Below are positions 8,779 through 17,370 of a stretch of DNA of 37,918 nucleotides, piece by piece. The position numbers and the translations under genes are program-made. The notes below the pieces were generated by a model. That model saw only the letters and a program-made list of their open reading frames with translations, did no database searches and had not been told where the DNA came from. The stretch spans positions 1 to 37,918 of the forward strand of contig SLPC01000180.1 in assembly GCA_007132185.1 (NCBI GenBank). Reading direction: 5' to 3'. Source of the stretch: Anaerolineae bacterium (GTDB taxonomy: Bacteria; Chloroflexota; Anaerolineae; UBA1429). Numbering within the stretch: the stretch's first letter is position 1; each line of letters begins with the position of its first letter.

Positions 8779-9825
8779 ATGCCCAACACAATTCGGGTGG
8801 GAGTGATTGGCACGGGAGGGATTGCCACCAGCCAGCACATCCCCGGCTATCAGGCGCTGGAAGACGTCGAGATCGTGGCCCTCTGCGACGTGGTCCCCGG
8901 CCGGGCGTCCGCCGTCGCCGAGAATGTCCCGGGCGCGCGCGCCTATGTTGACTTTCGAGAGATGCTGGCCCGGGAATCGCTGGATGCTGTCTCGGTGACG
9001 ACGCCCAATTTCGCCCACCGGGATGCCACTGTCGCAGCCCTGGAAACGGGCGCCCATGTCCTGTGCGAAAAGCCCATCGCGATGAACCTGGACGAGGGCC
9101 GCGAGATGGTGCAGGCGGCGCGCAAGGCCAACAAGCTCCTACAAGTGGGCCTGCACATGCGCTTTGAGACCGAGTCGCAGACTCTGCGTCGCCATGTGGA
9201 GGCGGGTGAACTGGGCGAGATCTATTACGGCGAGGCCACCTATATGCGGCGGCGCGGGATCCCCACCTGGGGTGTGTTCACCCAGAGCGAGTTTCAAGGC
9301 GGCGGCGCCCTTATCGATATCGGCGTCCACGCCCTGGACCGGGCTCTCTGGCTCATGGGCAATCCCAAGCCTGCGACGGTCCTCGGCGCCACCTATGCCC
9401 ACTTTGGCAAACGCACCGATGTGGCCGCCCCGCGAGGGCTGTGGGATGTGGAAAAGTTCGATGTCGATGACATGGGCGTGGCGCTGATTCGCTTTGAGAA
9501 TGGCGCCACGCTGATTCTGCGCGCCTGCTGGGCCGCCCATATCGAGGGCAACATCGTCGGCACCCGCATCATGGGCACCCATGGCGGCGCGTTCATGTCG
9601 CCCCTGCGCATCCACAAGGACATGCACGGCGACATGGTCGACATTACCCCCACCGGCCTGGTCGAGACGCGACCCCACGCCGCGGAGATCGCTCATTTCA
9701 TTGGGTGCATCCGTGGCGAGGGCGAGTGCATCGTCGAGACGGAGCAGGTGCTGGACGTGCAGGCTATCCTGGACGCCATCTACGAGTCGGGGCGCACAGG
9801 TGACGTCGTGCGACTAGACCGGTAG
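8779..9825 (+). CDS. Gfo/Idh/MocA family oxidoreductase
   Basis: This is a 348-aa NAD(P)-dependent dehydrogenase of the Gfo/Idh/MocA family, which usually acts on sugars, inositols or amino-sugar derivatives. The Rossmann motif is VGVIGTGGIATSQHIPG at residues ~6-22. The catalytic-lysine motif CEKPIAMN is followed by the C-terminal GGGALIDIGVHALDRALWLMG with the conserved D and H. The ATG at 8779 follows AAGGAGAG. An earlier in-frame codon at 8731 lies inside the preceding gene. The exact substrate cannot be read from the sequence. Confidence 0.9.
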   Translation: MPNTIRVGVIGTGGIATSQHIPGYQALEDVEIVALCDVVPGRASAVAENVPGARAYVDFREMLARESLDAVSVTTPNFAHRDATVAALETGAHVLCEKPIAMNLDEGREMVQAARKANKLLQVGLHMRFETESQTLRRHVEAGELGEIYYGEATYMRRRGIPTWGVFTQSEFQGGGALIDIGVHALDRALWLMGNPKPATVLGATYAHFGKRTDVAAPRGLWDVEKFDVDDMGVALIRFENGATLILRACWAAHIEGNIVGTRIMGTHGGAFMSPLRIHKDMHGDMVDITPTGLVETRPHAAEIAHFIGCIRGEGECIVETEQVLDVQAILDAIYESGRTGDVVRLDR

Positions 9826-9866
9826 GGACAGGCCCAGGGAATCATCATACGAAAGGACAGGGCCCC

Positions 9867-11321
9867 ATGCCCCAACCCAACATCCTGATCGTGATGACCG
9901 ACCATCAGCGTGCCGACACGGTTCTACCGGGGCATCCAGCCCTAACACCCCATGCCGACGCTCTGGCCCAGGATGGGGTCACGTTCACCAACACCTTTTG
10001 CCCATCGCCCCACTGTTGTCCCTCGCGGGCTACCTTTTTCACCGGGCTCTACCCGTCGGGGCATGGCGTGTGGAACAATATCTGCAACCCCCAGGCCCTG
10101 AGCCGGGGCCTCAAACCCGGCGTGCGCCTGTGGAGCGAGGATCTAGCCGAGGCGGGCTATGACCTGCGCTATGCAGGCAAATGGCACGTTAGCGTCGAGG
10201 AAGGGCCACGGGATCGCGGTTGGAGCGAGCATTTCGTCTCGGCGAATGCCGGCACGTTCCATGGCGTGGACTGGGAGCACTATCGAGCGCTGGCCGCGCA
10301 GCCAGAGACAACCGAGCGCGGCGAGGGCGAGATCCTGCGTCCTGGCTATGGCACATTCCGGCTGTATGGCGCACAACAAACCAATCCCGAGTCGCATGAT
10401 GAGATCGTCGTGCAAGAGGCAATGGTCGCCCTCGAAGAGCTGGGCGAGAGCGAGCGCCCCTGGTGCCTCTATGTGGGCCTGATCGGGCCTCATGACCCCT
10501 ACCTCGTGCCGCAAGAGTATCTCGACCTGTACGATCTGGACGACGTGCCCCTGCCGGCCAGCTATGCCGACGAGATGGTTGACAAGCCCGCCATCTATCA
10601 GCGCATGCGCGAGATGCGCTTTGGCCAACTGGCCGAGCGTGAGGTGCGCGAGGCGATCCGCCATTTTTGGGCCTACTGCACCTACTTGGACCACCTTACC
10701 GGCCGCGTGCTGGAGGCGCTGGACGCCACCGGCCAGGCCGATAATACCCTGGTGCTCTACTGCTCGGACCATGGCGACTATTTGGGCGAGCATGGCCTGT
10801 TCGCCAAGGGCATCCCCTGCTTCCAGGGCGCCTATCATGTGCCCGCGATTGTGCGCTGGCCTGCCGGCATTCAGGCGCCGGGCCGCCAGGTGGACGCCCT
10901 GGTCTCGCTGGCCGACCTGGCTCCTACCTTCCTCGAGGTGGCCGGCATCGAGCCCCAGCAGCGTATGACCGGCCAGAGCCTGCTGCCCTGGCTGCAGAAC
11001 CAGCCACCCCTTGACTGGCGGACGGCGATCCACACCCAGTGCAACGGGGTCGAGCTGTACTATACCCAACGCTCGGTAAGAACGAGTGAGTTCAAGTACG
11101 TGTTCAATGGATTCGACCGGGACGAGCTGTACGATCTGCGCAGTGACCCGCACGAGATGCGCAACCTAGCCGACGACCCGGCCTATGAGACGGTCAAACG
11201 CGAGCTGTGCGGCCAGATGTGGACCTTTGCCGCCGAGGAAGGCGACACGGCCATCAACCCGTACATCACGGTCGGGCTGGCGCCGTATGGCCCCGCAGAA
11301 GCCTTTCGCACGCCAGGCTAA
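9867..11321 (+). CDS. Sulfatase, formylglycine type
   Basis: This is a 484-aa member of the alkaline phosphatase/arylsulfatase superfamily. The N-terminus ILIVMTDHQRADT supplies the metal-binding aspartate. CCPSRATFFTG (Cys50 to Gly60) is the C-x-P-S-R sulfatase signature whose Cys50 is oxidised to formylglycine. YAGKWH and YCSDHGDYLGEHG add further active-site residues. No signal peptide is visible, so it is probably cytosolic and acts on imported sulfated molecules. A maturation enzyme (FGE or anSME) is not in the window. Start ATG follows AAAGGA. It sits 4 nt before the next gene, implying co-translation. Substrate is unknown. Confidence 0.9.
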   Translation: MPQPNILIVMTDHQRADTVLPGHPALTPHADALAQDGVTFTNTFCPSPHCCPSRATFFTGLYPSGHGVWNNICNPQALSRGLKPGVRLWSEDLAEAGYDLRYAGKWHVSVEEGPRDRGWSEHFVSANAGTFHGVDWEHYRALAAQPETTERGEGEILRPGYGTFRLYGAQQTNPESHDEIVVQEAMVALEELGESERPWCLYVGLIGPHDPYLVPQEYLDLYDLDDVPLPASYADEMVDKPAIYQRMREMRFGQLAEREVREAIRHFWAYCTYLDHLTGRVLEALDATGQADNTLVLYCSDHGDYLGEHGLFAKGIPCFQGAYHVPAIVRWPAGIQAPGRQVDALVSLADLAPTFLEVAGIEPQQRMTGQSLLPWLQNQPPLDWRTAIHTQCNGVELYYTQRSVRTSEFKYVFNGFDRDELYDLRSDPHEMRNLADDPAYETVKRELCGQMWTFAAEEGDTAINPYITVGLAPYGPAEAFRTPG

Positions 11322-11325
11322 CAAG

Positions 11326-11988
11326 ATGAGCGAGCGCATACTCGGACCCACCGGCAGCACTATCGTGCGCACGCCTCTGCACGCCGTCCGCGATGGCTTT
11401 CGGTTTGAGAACCGTTTTGTGCTTTCTTTACGTTGGCGCGGCGGTTTTGTCAAGAGGATCGCCTATGGCCTGTGCGGGGGCATGTGCTATGGAGCGCTGG
11501 ACCACCTGCTCGCCGGCGCTCCGCTGCCCGACCTGGCCCAGCCACCGGCCTGGGGTACACCGCTGCACCAATATCTGTTGCGGCGGCAGTGGGATAGCTG
11601 GCGCTGGCTGGGCGTTCCGTTGCGCACTCTGTACTGGATGGTACTCAGCCGGCGACAGATCGTGCGCCGCACCCTGGAGCGCGAGCTGCCCCACATACTG
11701 ACGGCGCTGGAGGAGGGCAGGCCCCAGATTCTGCTGCTCCTGCGGGCCACCGGCGGGGACCCCACCGATAACCATCAGGTTGTGGCAACGGGCTATCAGC
11801 GAGAGGCCGAGAGCGAGCTCGTGACGCTATTCCTGTACGATCCAAACCATCCTGGGCGTGAGGCAGAATTGTGGGTGGATACCAGCGGTGCCTCCAGGCC
11901 CCCGATGCACCAGTCTACGGGAGAGGCGCTAAGGGGCTTTTATCGGATCGGCTATCGCCCGCGCACGCCTCACGTGTGGGACCTATAG
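11326..11988 (+). CDS. Putative C39/papain-like cysteine hydrolase, function unknown
   Basis: This is a 220-aa protein from the ATG four bases after the sulfatase stop. An earlier in-frame codon at 11185 lies within the sulfatase. The visible order is Cys50/Cys54 in YGLCGGMCYGALDHL, then His150 in DNHQVVATGY, then Asp172 in LFLYDPNHPG. This Cys...His...Asp order, with a conserved NHQVVA strand, resembles C39-like or papain-fold proteins. No precise family is recognised and no signal peptide is seen. Coupling to the sulfatase suggests a role in the same pathway, but nothing in the sequence shows a substrate. Confidence 0.6.
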   Translation: MSERILGPTGSTIVRTPLHAVRDGFRFENRFVLSLRWRGGFVKRIAYGLCGGMCYGALDHLLAGAPLPDLAQPPAWGTPLHQYLLRRQWDSWRWLGVPLRTLYWMVLSRRQIVRRTLERELPHILTALEEGRPQILLLLRATGGDPTDNHQVVATGYQREAESELVTLFLYDPNHPGREAELWVDTSGASRPPMHQSTGEALRGFYRIGYRPRTPHVWDL

Positions 11989-12022
11989 CCAGCATTGCCC
12001 TATCATGGGGAGGAAATGACAG

Positions 12023-13075
12023 ATGACGACTGTGAGAGTTACAGAGACAGAGCTGTTGCGCTTTGCGCAAGAAGTATTCGTCGCGGTAGGTGTCCCCTCT
12101 GAGCACGCCGCCACCGTAGCCGAGAACCTGGTCCAGGGCGAGCTGCACGGCATGGGCAGCCACGGTGTGTCGCGCCTGCTGGAGGTATACGCCGAGCGCT
12201 TTGCAGGGGGCGGCGTCAACCCGAATCCCGAGATCGAGATCGTGCAGCGCGACCGGGGCTGCGCTCTGATCGATGGCGACAATGGCCCGGGTGCCGTGGT
12301 GGGCCGCGCGGCCATGGATCTGGCCATCGAGCTGGCCCGCGAGCATGGCTCGGGCTGGGTGGGAGTGCGCAACAGCAACCACTATGGCGCCGCCTTTTTG
12401 TTCGCGCGCATGGCCATGGCCCATGACATGATCGGCTTTTGCACGACCAACACGGTCCCTCAGATGGCGCCCTTGGGTGGTCGCGACAAGCTCCTGGGCA
12501 CCAATCCCCTCTGCGTCGCCGTGCCGGGGGGCGAACGCGGCCCCGTGATCCTGGATATGGCCACCACCCAGACCGCCCGTGGCAAGGTTCAGGTAGCCGC
12601 GGTGGAAGGCCGAGAGATCCCCCTGGGTTGGGGCGTGGATAAGGACGACCGTCCCACCACCGACCCGGCCAAGGTATGGCGGCTGCTGCCCGTGGGCGGC
12701 GCCAAGGGCTATGGCTTGGCCATCGTGCTCGAGATCCTGAGCGCCGTGCTTTCCGGGGCCATGGTGGGCAATCAGGTTGGCTTTATGTTTGACGCGCCAA
12801 CCACCAGCCAGAGGCTTGGGCACTTTATGGGGGCAATGGACCTTTCGGGCTTTGGCGATGTGGGCGCCTTTCGGCAGCGCATGGACGGCCTGATCGGGTA
12901 TCTCAAGGATAGCGATCGCGAAGAGGGCGTGCTGGAGATCTTGGTGCCGGGCGAGCCCGAGTCGCGCGCCGCCGAGGCAAACCGCCGCCAGGGCATCCCC
13001 TTCTCGGAAGACATACACGACGTCATGCAGCGCGTCGCCGAGCGCTTTGGCGTGCGTCCCCTCGAGGTGAGCTAA
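12023..13075 (+). CDS. Ldh family (malate/L-lactate/sulfolactate-type) dehydrogenase
   Basis: This 350-aa protein belongs to the NAD(P)-dependent 2-hydroxyacid dehydrogenase family that includes malate dehydrogenase YlbC, ureidoglycolate dehydrogenase AllD and sulfolactate dehydrogenase ComC. It has HGMGSHGVSRL near residue 42, VRNSNHYGAAFLFARMA, APLGGRDKLLGTNPLCVAVP, and GGAKGYGLAIVLEILSAVLSG. The ATG follows GGGGAGG. It ends the operon begun at 7164 and is followed by a hairpin terminator. Its substrate in this cluster (sulfolactate, malate, ureidoglycolate or other) cannot be decided. Confidence 0.88.
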   Translation: MTTVRVTETELLRFAQEVFVAVGVPSEHAATVAENLVQGELHGMGSHGVSRLLEVYAERFAGGGVNPNPEIEIVQRDRGCALIDGDNGPGAVVGRAAMDLAIELAREHGSGWVGVRNSNHYGAAFLFARMAMAHDMIGFCTTNTVPQMAPLGGRDKLLGTNPLCVAVPGGERGPVILDMATTQTARGKVQVAAVEGREIPLGWGVDKDDRPTTDPAKVWRLLPVGGAKGYGLAIVLEILSAVLSGAMVGNQVGFMFDAPTTSQRLGHFMGAMDLSGFGDVGAFRQRMDGLIGYLKDSDREEGVLEILVPGEPESRAAEANRRQGIPFSEDIHDVMQRVAERFGVRPLEVS

Positions 13076-13119
13076 CGCCCGGAGCGTCCAGCCTGACAGC
13101 TCTCATAGAACCACTTGCC

Positions 13120-13152
13120 AAGAGAGGCGGAACCCATCGGTGCGCCTCTCTT
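13120..13152. terminator. Bidirectional hairpin terminator
   Basis: A perfect 10-bp stem (AAGAGAGGCG / CGCCTCTCTT) with a 13-nt loop lies between two convergent genes. It is followed by a modest T-rich stretch on the + strand. It can serve both transcription units. Confidence 0.65.
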
Positions 13153-13194
13153 CTTATACCGCCTCAGCACCTTCCCGGCTGATGGGAGGCGAAC

Positions 13195-14238
13195 CTAATG
13201 GGTCTCGGTGACCTTGTTCAGGCCGCGGGGGCGATCGGGATCCAGCCCCCGGGCCAGGGCCAGATGATAACCGAGCAACTGGCCCGGCACCACCGCCACA
13301 ATGGGTGAGAGCCACTCGGGTAGCGGCATGGGCAGCCGTAGCGGCAGCGAGGCATGCTGGGTCAGCGTCGCGTCGTCGCCGATGATCAGCAGCTCGGCCT
13401 CGCGAGCGACCAGCTCGTCCACCAGTTCGCTCAGCACCGGCTGGGCAACGCCCGCCGTGGCGATCACCATCACCGGATAGCCAGGGCGCACCACGGCGAT
13501 GGGCCCATGCATAAAGTCGGCCGCCGAGTAGGGTGTGGTGCTGGTGTAGGTCAGCTCCTTGAGCTTGAGGGCGATCTCGAGCGCCGTGGCATAGTTATAG
13601 CCGCGCGAGATAACGGCACACTGCTCCATGTAATGGTAGCGCTCGGCGCGTCGCCCTATGATCTCCTCCAGCGAGAGGGCGTTTACCACGGCCTCGGGCA
13701 CCCGTTGCAGAGCTTGGCGCATCTCGGCATCCTGGGCCAGCGCAGCCGACAATAGCGCCAGGGCCAGCAGCTCGGTGGTATAGCTCTTGGTAGCGGCCAC
13801 GCTGCGCTCTTCTCCGGCGCCTAACGGGATGACATGCTCAGCGATCTGGCCCATTCGCGAATCGGGGGCATTGGTGATGGCTGCCGTCAGCATCCCCTGA
13901 GCTTGGCCATCCTCCATCACCGCCACAATATCGGGCGACATGCCGCTCTGCGAGATGCCCAGCACCAGCGTGTTGCGCAGCCGTGGGGGTGACTGATACA
14001 GAGTGTACATGGACGGAGCGGCCAGCTCGACCGGAAGGCCATTCACCATGCCCAAGAGATAGCGGGCATAGATTCCCGCGTTGCCCGAGGTACCTCTGGC
14101 CGCAATGAGGACATGCTCTATCTGTCGTTCGCGGATGGCGTCGGCCAGCCTTTCGATGGCATTATCCTCTCTGTCAAGCATATCCTGCAGGACCGTAGGC
14201 TGCTCGTGGATCTCGTGCTGTAGATACTCTTCCGACAT
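13195..14238 (-). CDS. GlmS-like double-SIS aminosugar isomerase/deaminase (no glutaminase domain)
   Basis: This 347-aa protein consists of two SIS domains like the isomerase half of glucosamine-6-phosphate synthase, without the N-terminal glutaminase domain. The first SIS has ARGTSGNAG and GISQSGMSPD. The second has ALEIALKLKELTYT and DFMHGPIAVV, which keep the GlmS catalytic Glu and His. The C-terminal GLNKVTETH keeps the lysine of the GlmS tail. Such proteins act as aminosugar-6-phosphate deaminases (NagB-II, AgaS) or deglycases (FrlB). SD GGAGGGAG precedes the ATG. The terminator of nfnAB lies immediately upstream. Confidence 0.82.
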   Translation of the reverse strand: MSEEYLQHEIHEQPTVLQDMLDREDNAIERLADAIRERQIEHVLIAARGTSGNAGIYARYLLGMVNGLPVELAAPSMYTLYQSPPRLRNTLVLGISQSGMSPDIVAVMEDGQAQGMLTAAITNAPDSRMGQIAEHVIPLGAGEERSVAATKSYTTELLALALLSAALAQDAEMRQALQRVPEAVVNALSLEEIIGRRAERYHYMEQCAVISRGYNYATALEIALKLKELTYTSTTPYSAADFMHGPIAVVRPGYPVMVIATAGVAQPVLSELVDELVAREAELLIIGDDATLTQHASLPLRLPMPLPEWLSPIVAVVPGQLLGYHLALARGLDPDRPRGLNKVTETH

Positions 14239-14253
14239 CGTGACTCCCTCCTC

Positions 14254-14288
14254 AAAGACAAAGGGGGCAACCTCGATTGGCCGCCCCC
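14254..14288 (-). terminator. Intrinsic terminator behind nfnAB
   Basis: Read leftward, GGGGGCGGCC / GGTTGCCCCC forms a 10-bp stem with two wobble pairs and loop AATCGA. TTTGTCTTT follows. The T-tract ends right at the Shine-Dalgarno of the next leftward gene (SIS isomerase, start 14238). Confidence 0.75.
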
Positions 14289-14310
14289 ATGCGAATCATA
14301 GTTGGTGGGC

Positions 14311-15750
14311 TCAGGCGGAAGCCGTAGCCCGCTCGATGCGCCAGGCTTGCCCTTCCTCTCCCCCGAGGTAGGCATCGATATCGCTGGCAGCCACTCTGCC
14401 GGCGCCCATGGCACTGATCACCGTGGCCGAGCCGGTGACAATGTCGCCTCCGGCCCACACCCGCTCCAGCGTGGTGCGGCCCGTGTCCATGTCGGCGATG
14501 ACGGTGCCACGACGCGACCGCTCCAGCCCCTCGGCATCGGAAAAGACCAGGGGGTTGGGCCGGGTGCCCAGGGCCATGATCACCGTATCCATCTCCATTT
14601 CGAACTCAGAGCCCTTGATCGGGATGGGGCTCTGGCGCCCGCTCTCGTCGGGCTCGCCCAGCTCCATGCGAATGCAGCGCAGGCCTGACACCACCCCCTC
14701 CTCATTACCCAGCACCTCGATGGGATTGGTGAGAAAGTCAAAAATGATGCCCTCTTCCTCAGCATGTTCGACCTCTTCAAGGCGGGCGGGCACCTCTTTG
14801 CGCGAGCGACGGTACACGATGTGTACCTCATCGGCGCCCAGACGGAGCGAGCTGCGGGCCGCATCCATGGCGACGTTCCCCGCCCCAACCACAGCCACCT
14901 TGGAGCCTACGCGCACCGGCGTATCCCACTCGGGGAACTGGAAGGCTTTCATCAGATTGACACGGGTCAACAGCTCATTGGCGCTGTATACGCCATTGAG
15001 GTTCTCTCCGGGGATGTTCATCATGATCGGCAGGCCCGCACCGGTCCCCAGGAACACGGCGTCATACTTTTCCTGGAGCTCGCGCAGCGTATACAGCTTG
15101 CCAATCACCACATTGAGGCGGATCTCGACGCCCAGCTTTTCGAGATAGTTGATCTCGGCAGCGACCACCGCCTTGGGTAGGCGAAATTCGGGAATGCCAT
15201 ACACCAGCACCCCGCCCGGCTCGTGCAGAGCCTCGAGGATCTCGACCTGGTAGCCCATCTTGGCCAGATCGCCGGCAGCAGTGAGGCTGGCAGGACCAGA
15301 GCCGATTACAGCGACGCGCTCTTCGCGGGGCGTGACAGGCTTGGGCTCGCGGACACCCTCCTGCTGCTCCCAATCGGCGACAAAACGCTCCAGCCGCCCG
15401 ATGGCCACGGGCTCCCCGCGCAGGCCGACGATACACTCGGCCTCACACTGGCTCTCTTGCGGGCACACCCGGCCACAGATGGCGGGCAGGGTGTTCTTGT
15501 CCTTGAGTAACTCGACCGCTTCCCACATATCATTATCACGCAGCGCCTGGATGAACTCGGGGATGCGCACCTGGACGGGACATCCCTCAATGCAACGTGG
15601 ATTGCGGCACTGGAGGCAACGCATGGCCTCGGATACGGCCATCTCCAGGGTATAACCCTGAGCCACCTCGTCGAAATTCTCGCGGCGTTCCTCGGCCGGT
15701 TGGGCCGGCATGGGCTGTCGGGGTATCTGATTCGGCTTGCGATTGGTCAT
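14311..15750 (-). CDS. nfnB: NfnB, NADPH-binding subunit of ferredoxin:NADP oxidoreductase
   Basis: This 479-aa subunit is the GltD/DPD-like FAD-containing half of NADH-dependent ferredoxin:NADP+ oxidoreductase. That enzyme couples NADH and reduced ferredoxin to NADP+ reduction by electron bifurcation/confurcation. N-terminal cysteines CLQCRNPRCIEGCP and CGRVCPQESQCEAEC provide two [4Fe-4S] clusters. FAD site VAVIGSGPASLTAAGDLAKMG and NAD(P) site VAVVGAGNVAMDAARSSLRLG follow. The C-terminal MALGTRPNP and WAGGDIVTGSATVISAMGAG are standard. The start overlaps the nfnA stop (ATGA). GltD-like enzymes are the alternative, but the partner gene makes Nfn/Sud far more likely. Confidence 0.9.
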   Translation of the reverse strand: MTNRKPNQIPRQPMPAQPAEERRENFDEVAQGYTLEMAVSEAMRCLQCRNPRCIEGCPVQVRIPEFIQALRDNDMWEAVELLKDKNTLPAICGRVCPQESQCEAECIVGLRGEPVAIGRLERFVADWEQQEGVREPKPVTPREERVAVIGSGPASLTAAGDLAKMGYQVEILEALHEPGGVLVYGIPEFRLPKAVVAAEINYLEKLGVEIRLNVVIGKLYTLRELQEKYDAVFLGTGAGLPIMMNIPGENLNGVYSANELLTRVNLMKAFQFPEWDTPVRVGSKVAVVGAGNVAMDAARSSLRLGADEVHIVYRRSRKEVPARLEEVEHAEEEGIIFDFLTNPIEVLGNEEGVVSGLRCIRMELGEPDESGRQSPIPIKGSEFEMEMDTVIMALGTRPNPLVFSDAEGLERSRRGTVIADMDTGRTTLERVWAGGDIVTGSATVISAMGAGRVAASDIDAYLGGEEGQAWRIERATASA

Positions 15751-16607
15751 GATCGGCTGGTCTCCTCTGGCTCGGCTTGCTGCAGTGATTGCTGATAGAG
15801 CTCTAGCGCTCGCTGCTCCTCCTGCACATAGAATCGCTGACGACTGAGCAAGAGGTCCCAGTCCACCTGATGACCATCAAACTCGGGGCCATCGACACAG
15901 GCGAAAAAGGTACGCCCGCCCACCGCCACGCGACAGGCGCCGCACATGCCGGTGCCATCCACCATGATCGAGTTCAAGCTGACAAGCGTATCAACACCAT
16001 AGGACTTGGTGGTGAGCGCCACGAACTTCATCATGATGGCCGGGCCGATGCCCCACACGCGGTCGATCTTGCGGCCCGAGTCGAGAAGTTCCTTGAGGGG
16101 TTCGGTCACCAGCGCTTTGCGAGCATAGCTGCCATCGTCTGTCACCACAATCAGCTCGTCGGTGACGTCGCGCATCTTGTCTTCCCAAAACAAGAGATCG
16201 CCGCTGCGCGCCCCGATGATGGCGATGACGTGGTTGCCGGCCTCGCGAAGCGTTCTGCAGATGGGATAGATGGGCGCGATACCCAGCCCACCCCCCACCA
16301 ATATCACGGTGCCATCCGGCTCGATCTCGGTGGGCCGCCCCAGGGGGCCGGTAAAGCTGGCCAAACTGTCGCCCACCTCCAACGATTTGAGCCTCAGGGT
16401 CGAGCTGCCGATCTCCTGGGCCACGACGGTGATGGTCCCGGCCTCCCGGTCATAGTCTGCGATGGTCAGAGGGATGCGCTCCCCCTGCTCATGCACTCGC
16501 AACACAACAAACTGCCCGGCTTTGGCCTGGTGTGCGACCTCGGGCGCCTCGATGAGGTATTCGGTCGTGACGGGCGTGAGGGTCGTCTTGGCAAGAATAC
16601 GGTACAC
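15747..16607 (-). CDS. nfnA: NfnA, NADH-binding flavoprotein subunit
   Basis: This 286-aa ferredoxin-NADP reductase-like subunit is also known as SudB. It starts at GTG 16607 after a strong AGGAGG. The FAD-binding part includes GQFVVLRV and RIPLTIADYD. The nucleotide-binding part has LVGGGLGIAPIYPICRTL. Near the C-terminus, GTGMCGACRVAVGGRTFFAC supplies cysteines for a [2Fe-2S] cluster. With nfnB it forms the cytoplasmic NADH/ferredoxin/NADP transhydrogenase common in anaerobes, which argues for an anaerobic lifestyle. Confidence 0.9.
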   Translation of the reverse strand: MYRILAKTTLTPVTTEYLIEAPEVAHQAKAGQFVVLRVHEQGERIPLTIADYDREAGTITVVAQEIGSSTLRLKSLEVGDSLASFTGPLGRPTEIEPDGTVILVGGGLGIAPIYPICRTLREAGNHVIAIIGARSGDLLFWEDKMRDVTDELIVVTDDGSYARKALVTEPLKELLDSGRKIDRVWGIGPAIMMKFVALTTKSYGVDTLVSLNSIMVDGTGMCGACRVAVGGRTFFACVDGPEFDGHQVDWDLLLSRQRFYVQEEQRALELYQQSLQQAEPEETSRS

Positions 16608-16645
16608 GTGCGCCTCCTGCTCTACATATGGCGAGTTGACATATC

Positions 16646-16700
16646 ATTATACCAGCGTGGCAATCTCCGTCAAAGCTAATGACATGACCTCATTATGTCA
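16646..16700 (-). promoter_or_regulatory. Promoter of nfnAB with adjacent dyad
   Basis: Read leftward, TTGACG (16673-16668), a 16-nt spacer and a perfect TATAAT (16651-16646) lead to nfnA, whose start is 38 nt further. Just upstream of the -35, at 16677-16700, there is a dyad. TAATGA pairs with TCATTA, and TGACAT pairs with ATGTCA. This placement suits an activator or repressor site. No known regulator motif is recognised. Confidence 0.7.
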
Positions 16701-16738
16701 GATGCTTGCGCTCCTTTGCGCTTTGGACCCAGATACAA

Positions 16739-16777
16739 GGCCAGAGAGGGCCTGCAACAGACAGGCCGTCTCTGGCC
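16739..16777 (-). terminator. Strong hairpin ending the leftward group from 19536
   Basis: A 16-bp stem (one mismatch) with a 7-nt loop, GGCCAGAGAGGGCCTG / CAGGCCGTCTCTGGCC, lies downstream of the small membrane-protein gene. Read leftward it is followed by a short T-rich run (TTGTAT). It separates that gene from the nfnAB promoter. Confidence 0.65.
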
Positions 16778-16838
16778 CATTGAGCACTCTATTCAATGCT
16801 TGGCACTTGCCGGGTGGCGGTGTGCACTGCCTCGGTGA

Positions 16839-17042
16839 CTATGCCATACCCAGTATTTCGCGTACCGTACCCAGCACCAGGAGCCCCAATCGCAAGATCT
16901 GAGACGCGCCCAGATCAGATGGCTCTTCTCGTCCACCCGGGCCCTCAGCGGGGCGCATCCGCGTGTAGAATAGTCCTATGAGTGCGCCCATTACGGCGCC
17001 CAGAGCAACACCGATGATCATATTACGCATATTCTGGTTCAA
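16839..17042 (-). CDS. Small YtxH-like membrane protein
   Basis: I place the start at TTG 17042 because AGGAGG sits six bases upstream. A longer frame to 17120 overlaps the previous gene. The 67-aa protein has one N-terminal transmembrane segment rich in Gly and Ala (MIIGVALGAVMGALIGLFYT), then a charged Gly/Pro linker and a hydrophobic C-terminal helix. This is the layout of YtxH-like small membrane proteins with an unknown, possibly stress-related role. It is last in the leftward group. Confidence 0.6.
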   Translation of the reverse strand: MNQNMRNMIIGVALGAVMGALIGLFYTRMRPAEGPGGREEPSDLGASQILRLGLLVLGTVREILGMA

Positions 17043-17059
17043 ACTACACCTCCTACGGC

Positions 17060-17341
17060 TCAACCTCGCTTCCAGGCCCGGCGAAAGCCACGCACTCTGG
17101 CCTGGTTTGTTTCGATCCACACAAAGGGAGCGCGTATCTTTTCCATGACATTATCGATCCCTGCCACTATCCGGATCAAGGTAGCGTGCAGGTCACGCAG
17201 ACCCGACCTAACCTTGGGTAAGAATCCTTTGGCCCATCGCACAACAACCCAAAGCAGATAAAGCGGTACGGCAAGGAGGATGATCCCCTCCAGGGCCAAC
17301 AGAATGAGCGCCAAGTCTCTCGCCGTATCCAGTATCTCCAC
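17060..17341 (-). CDS. Small membrane protein, function unknown
   Basis: This is a 93-aa protein from GTG 17341 with GGAGGG upstream. An N-terminal transmembrane segment (residues ~8-36, LALILLALEGIILLAVPLYL) is followed by a basic, amphipathic cytoplasmic part with many Arg and Trp residues. No family is recognised. It lies between the DUF503 gene and the YtxH-like gene, with short gaps, so the three are likely one transcript. Confidence 0.6.
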   Translation of the reverse strand: MEILDTARDLALILLALEGIILLAVPLYLLWVVVRWAKGFLPKVRSGLRDLHATLIRIVAGIDNVMEKIRAPFVWIETNQARVRGFRRAWKRG

Positions 17342-17370
17342 AGTACCCTCCTATCGGACTCGCCCGGATT

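Noticed and set aside
10143-11153. 336-codon frame on the - strand
   Set aside because: It is antisense to the sulfatase. No ribosome site or motif.
11915-13018. 367-codon frame on the - strand
   Set aside because: It is antisense to the Ldh-family gene, which has clear family motifs and a good ribosome site.
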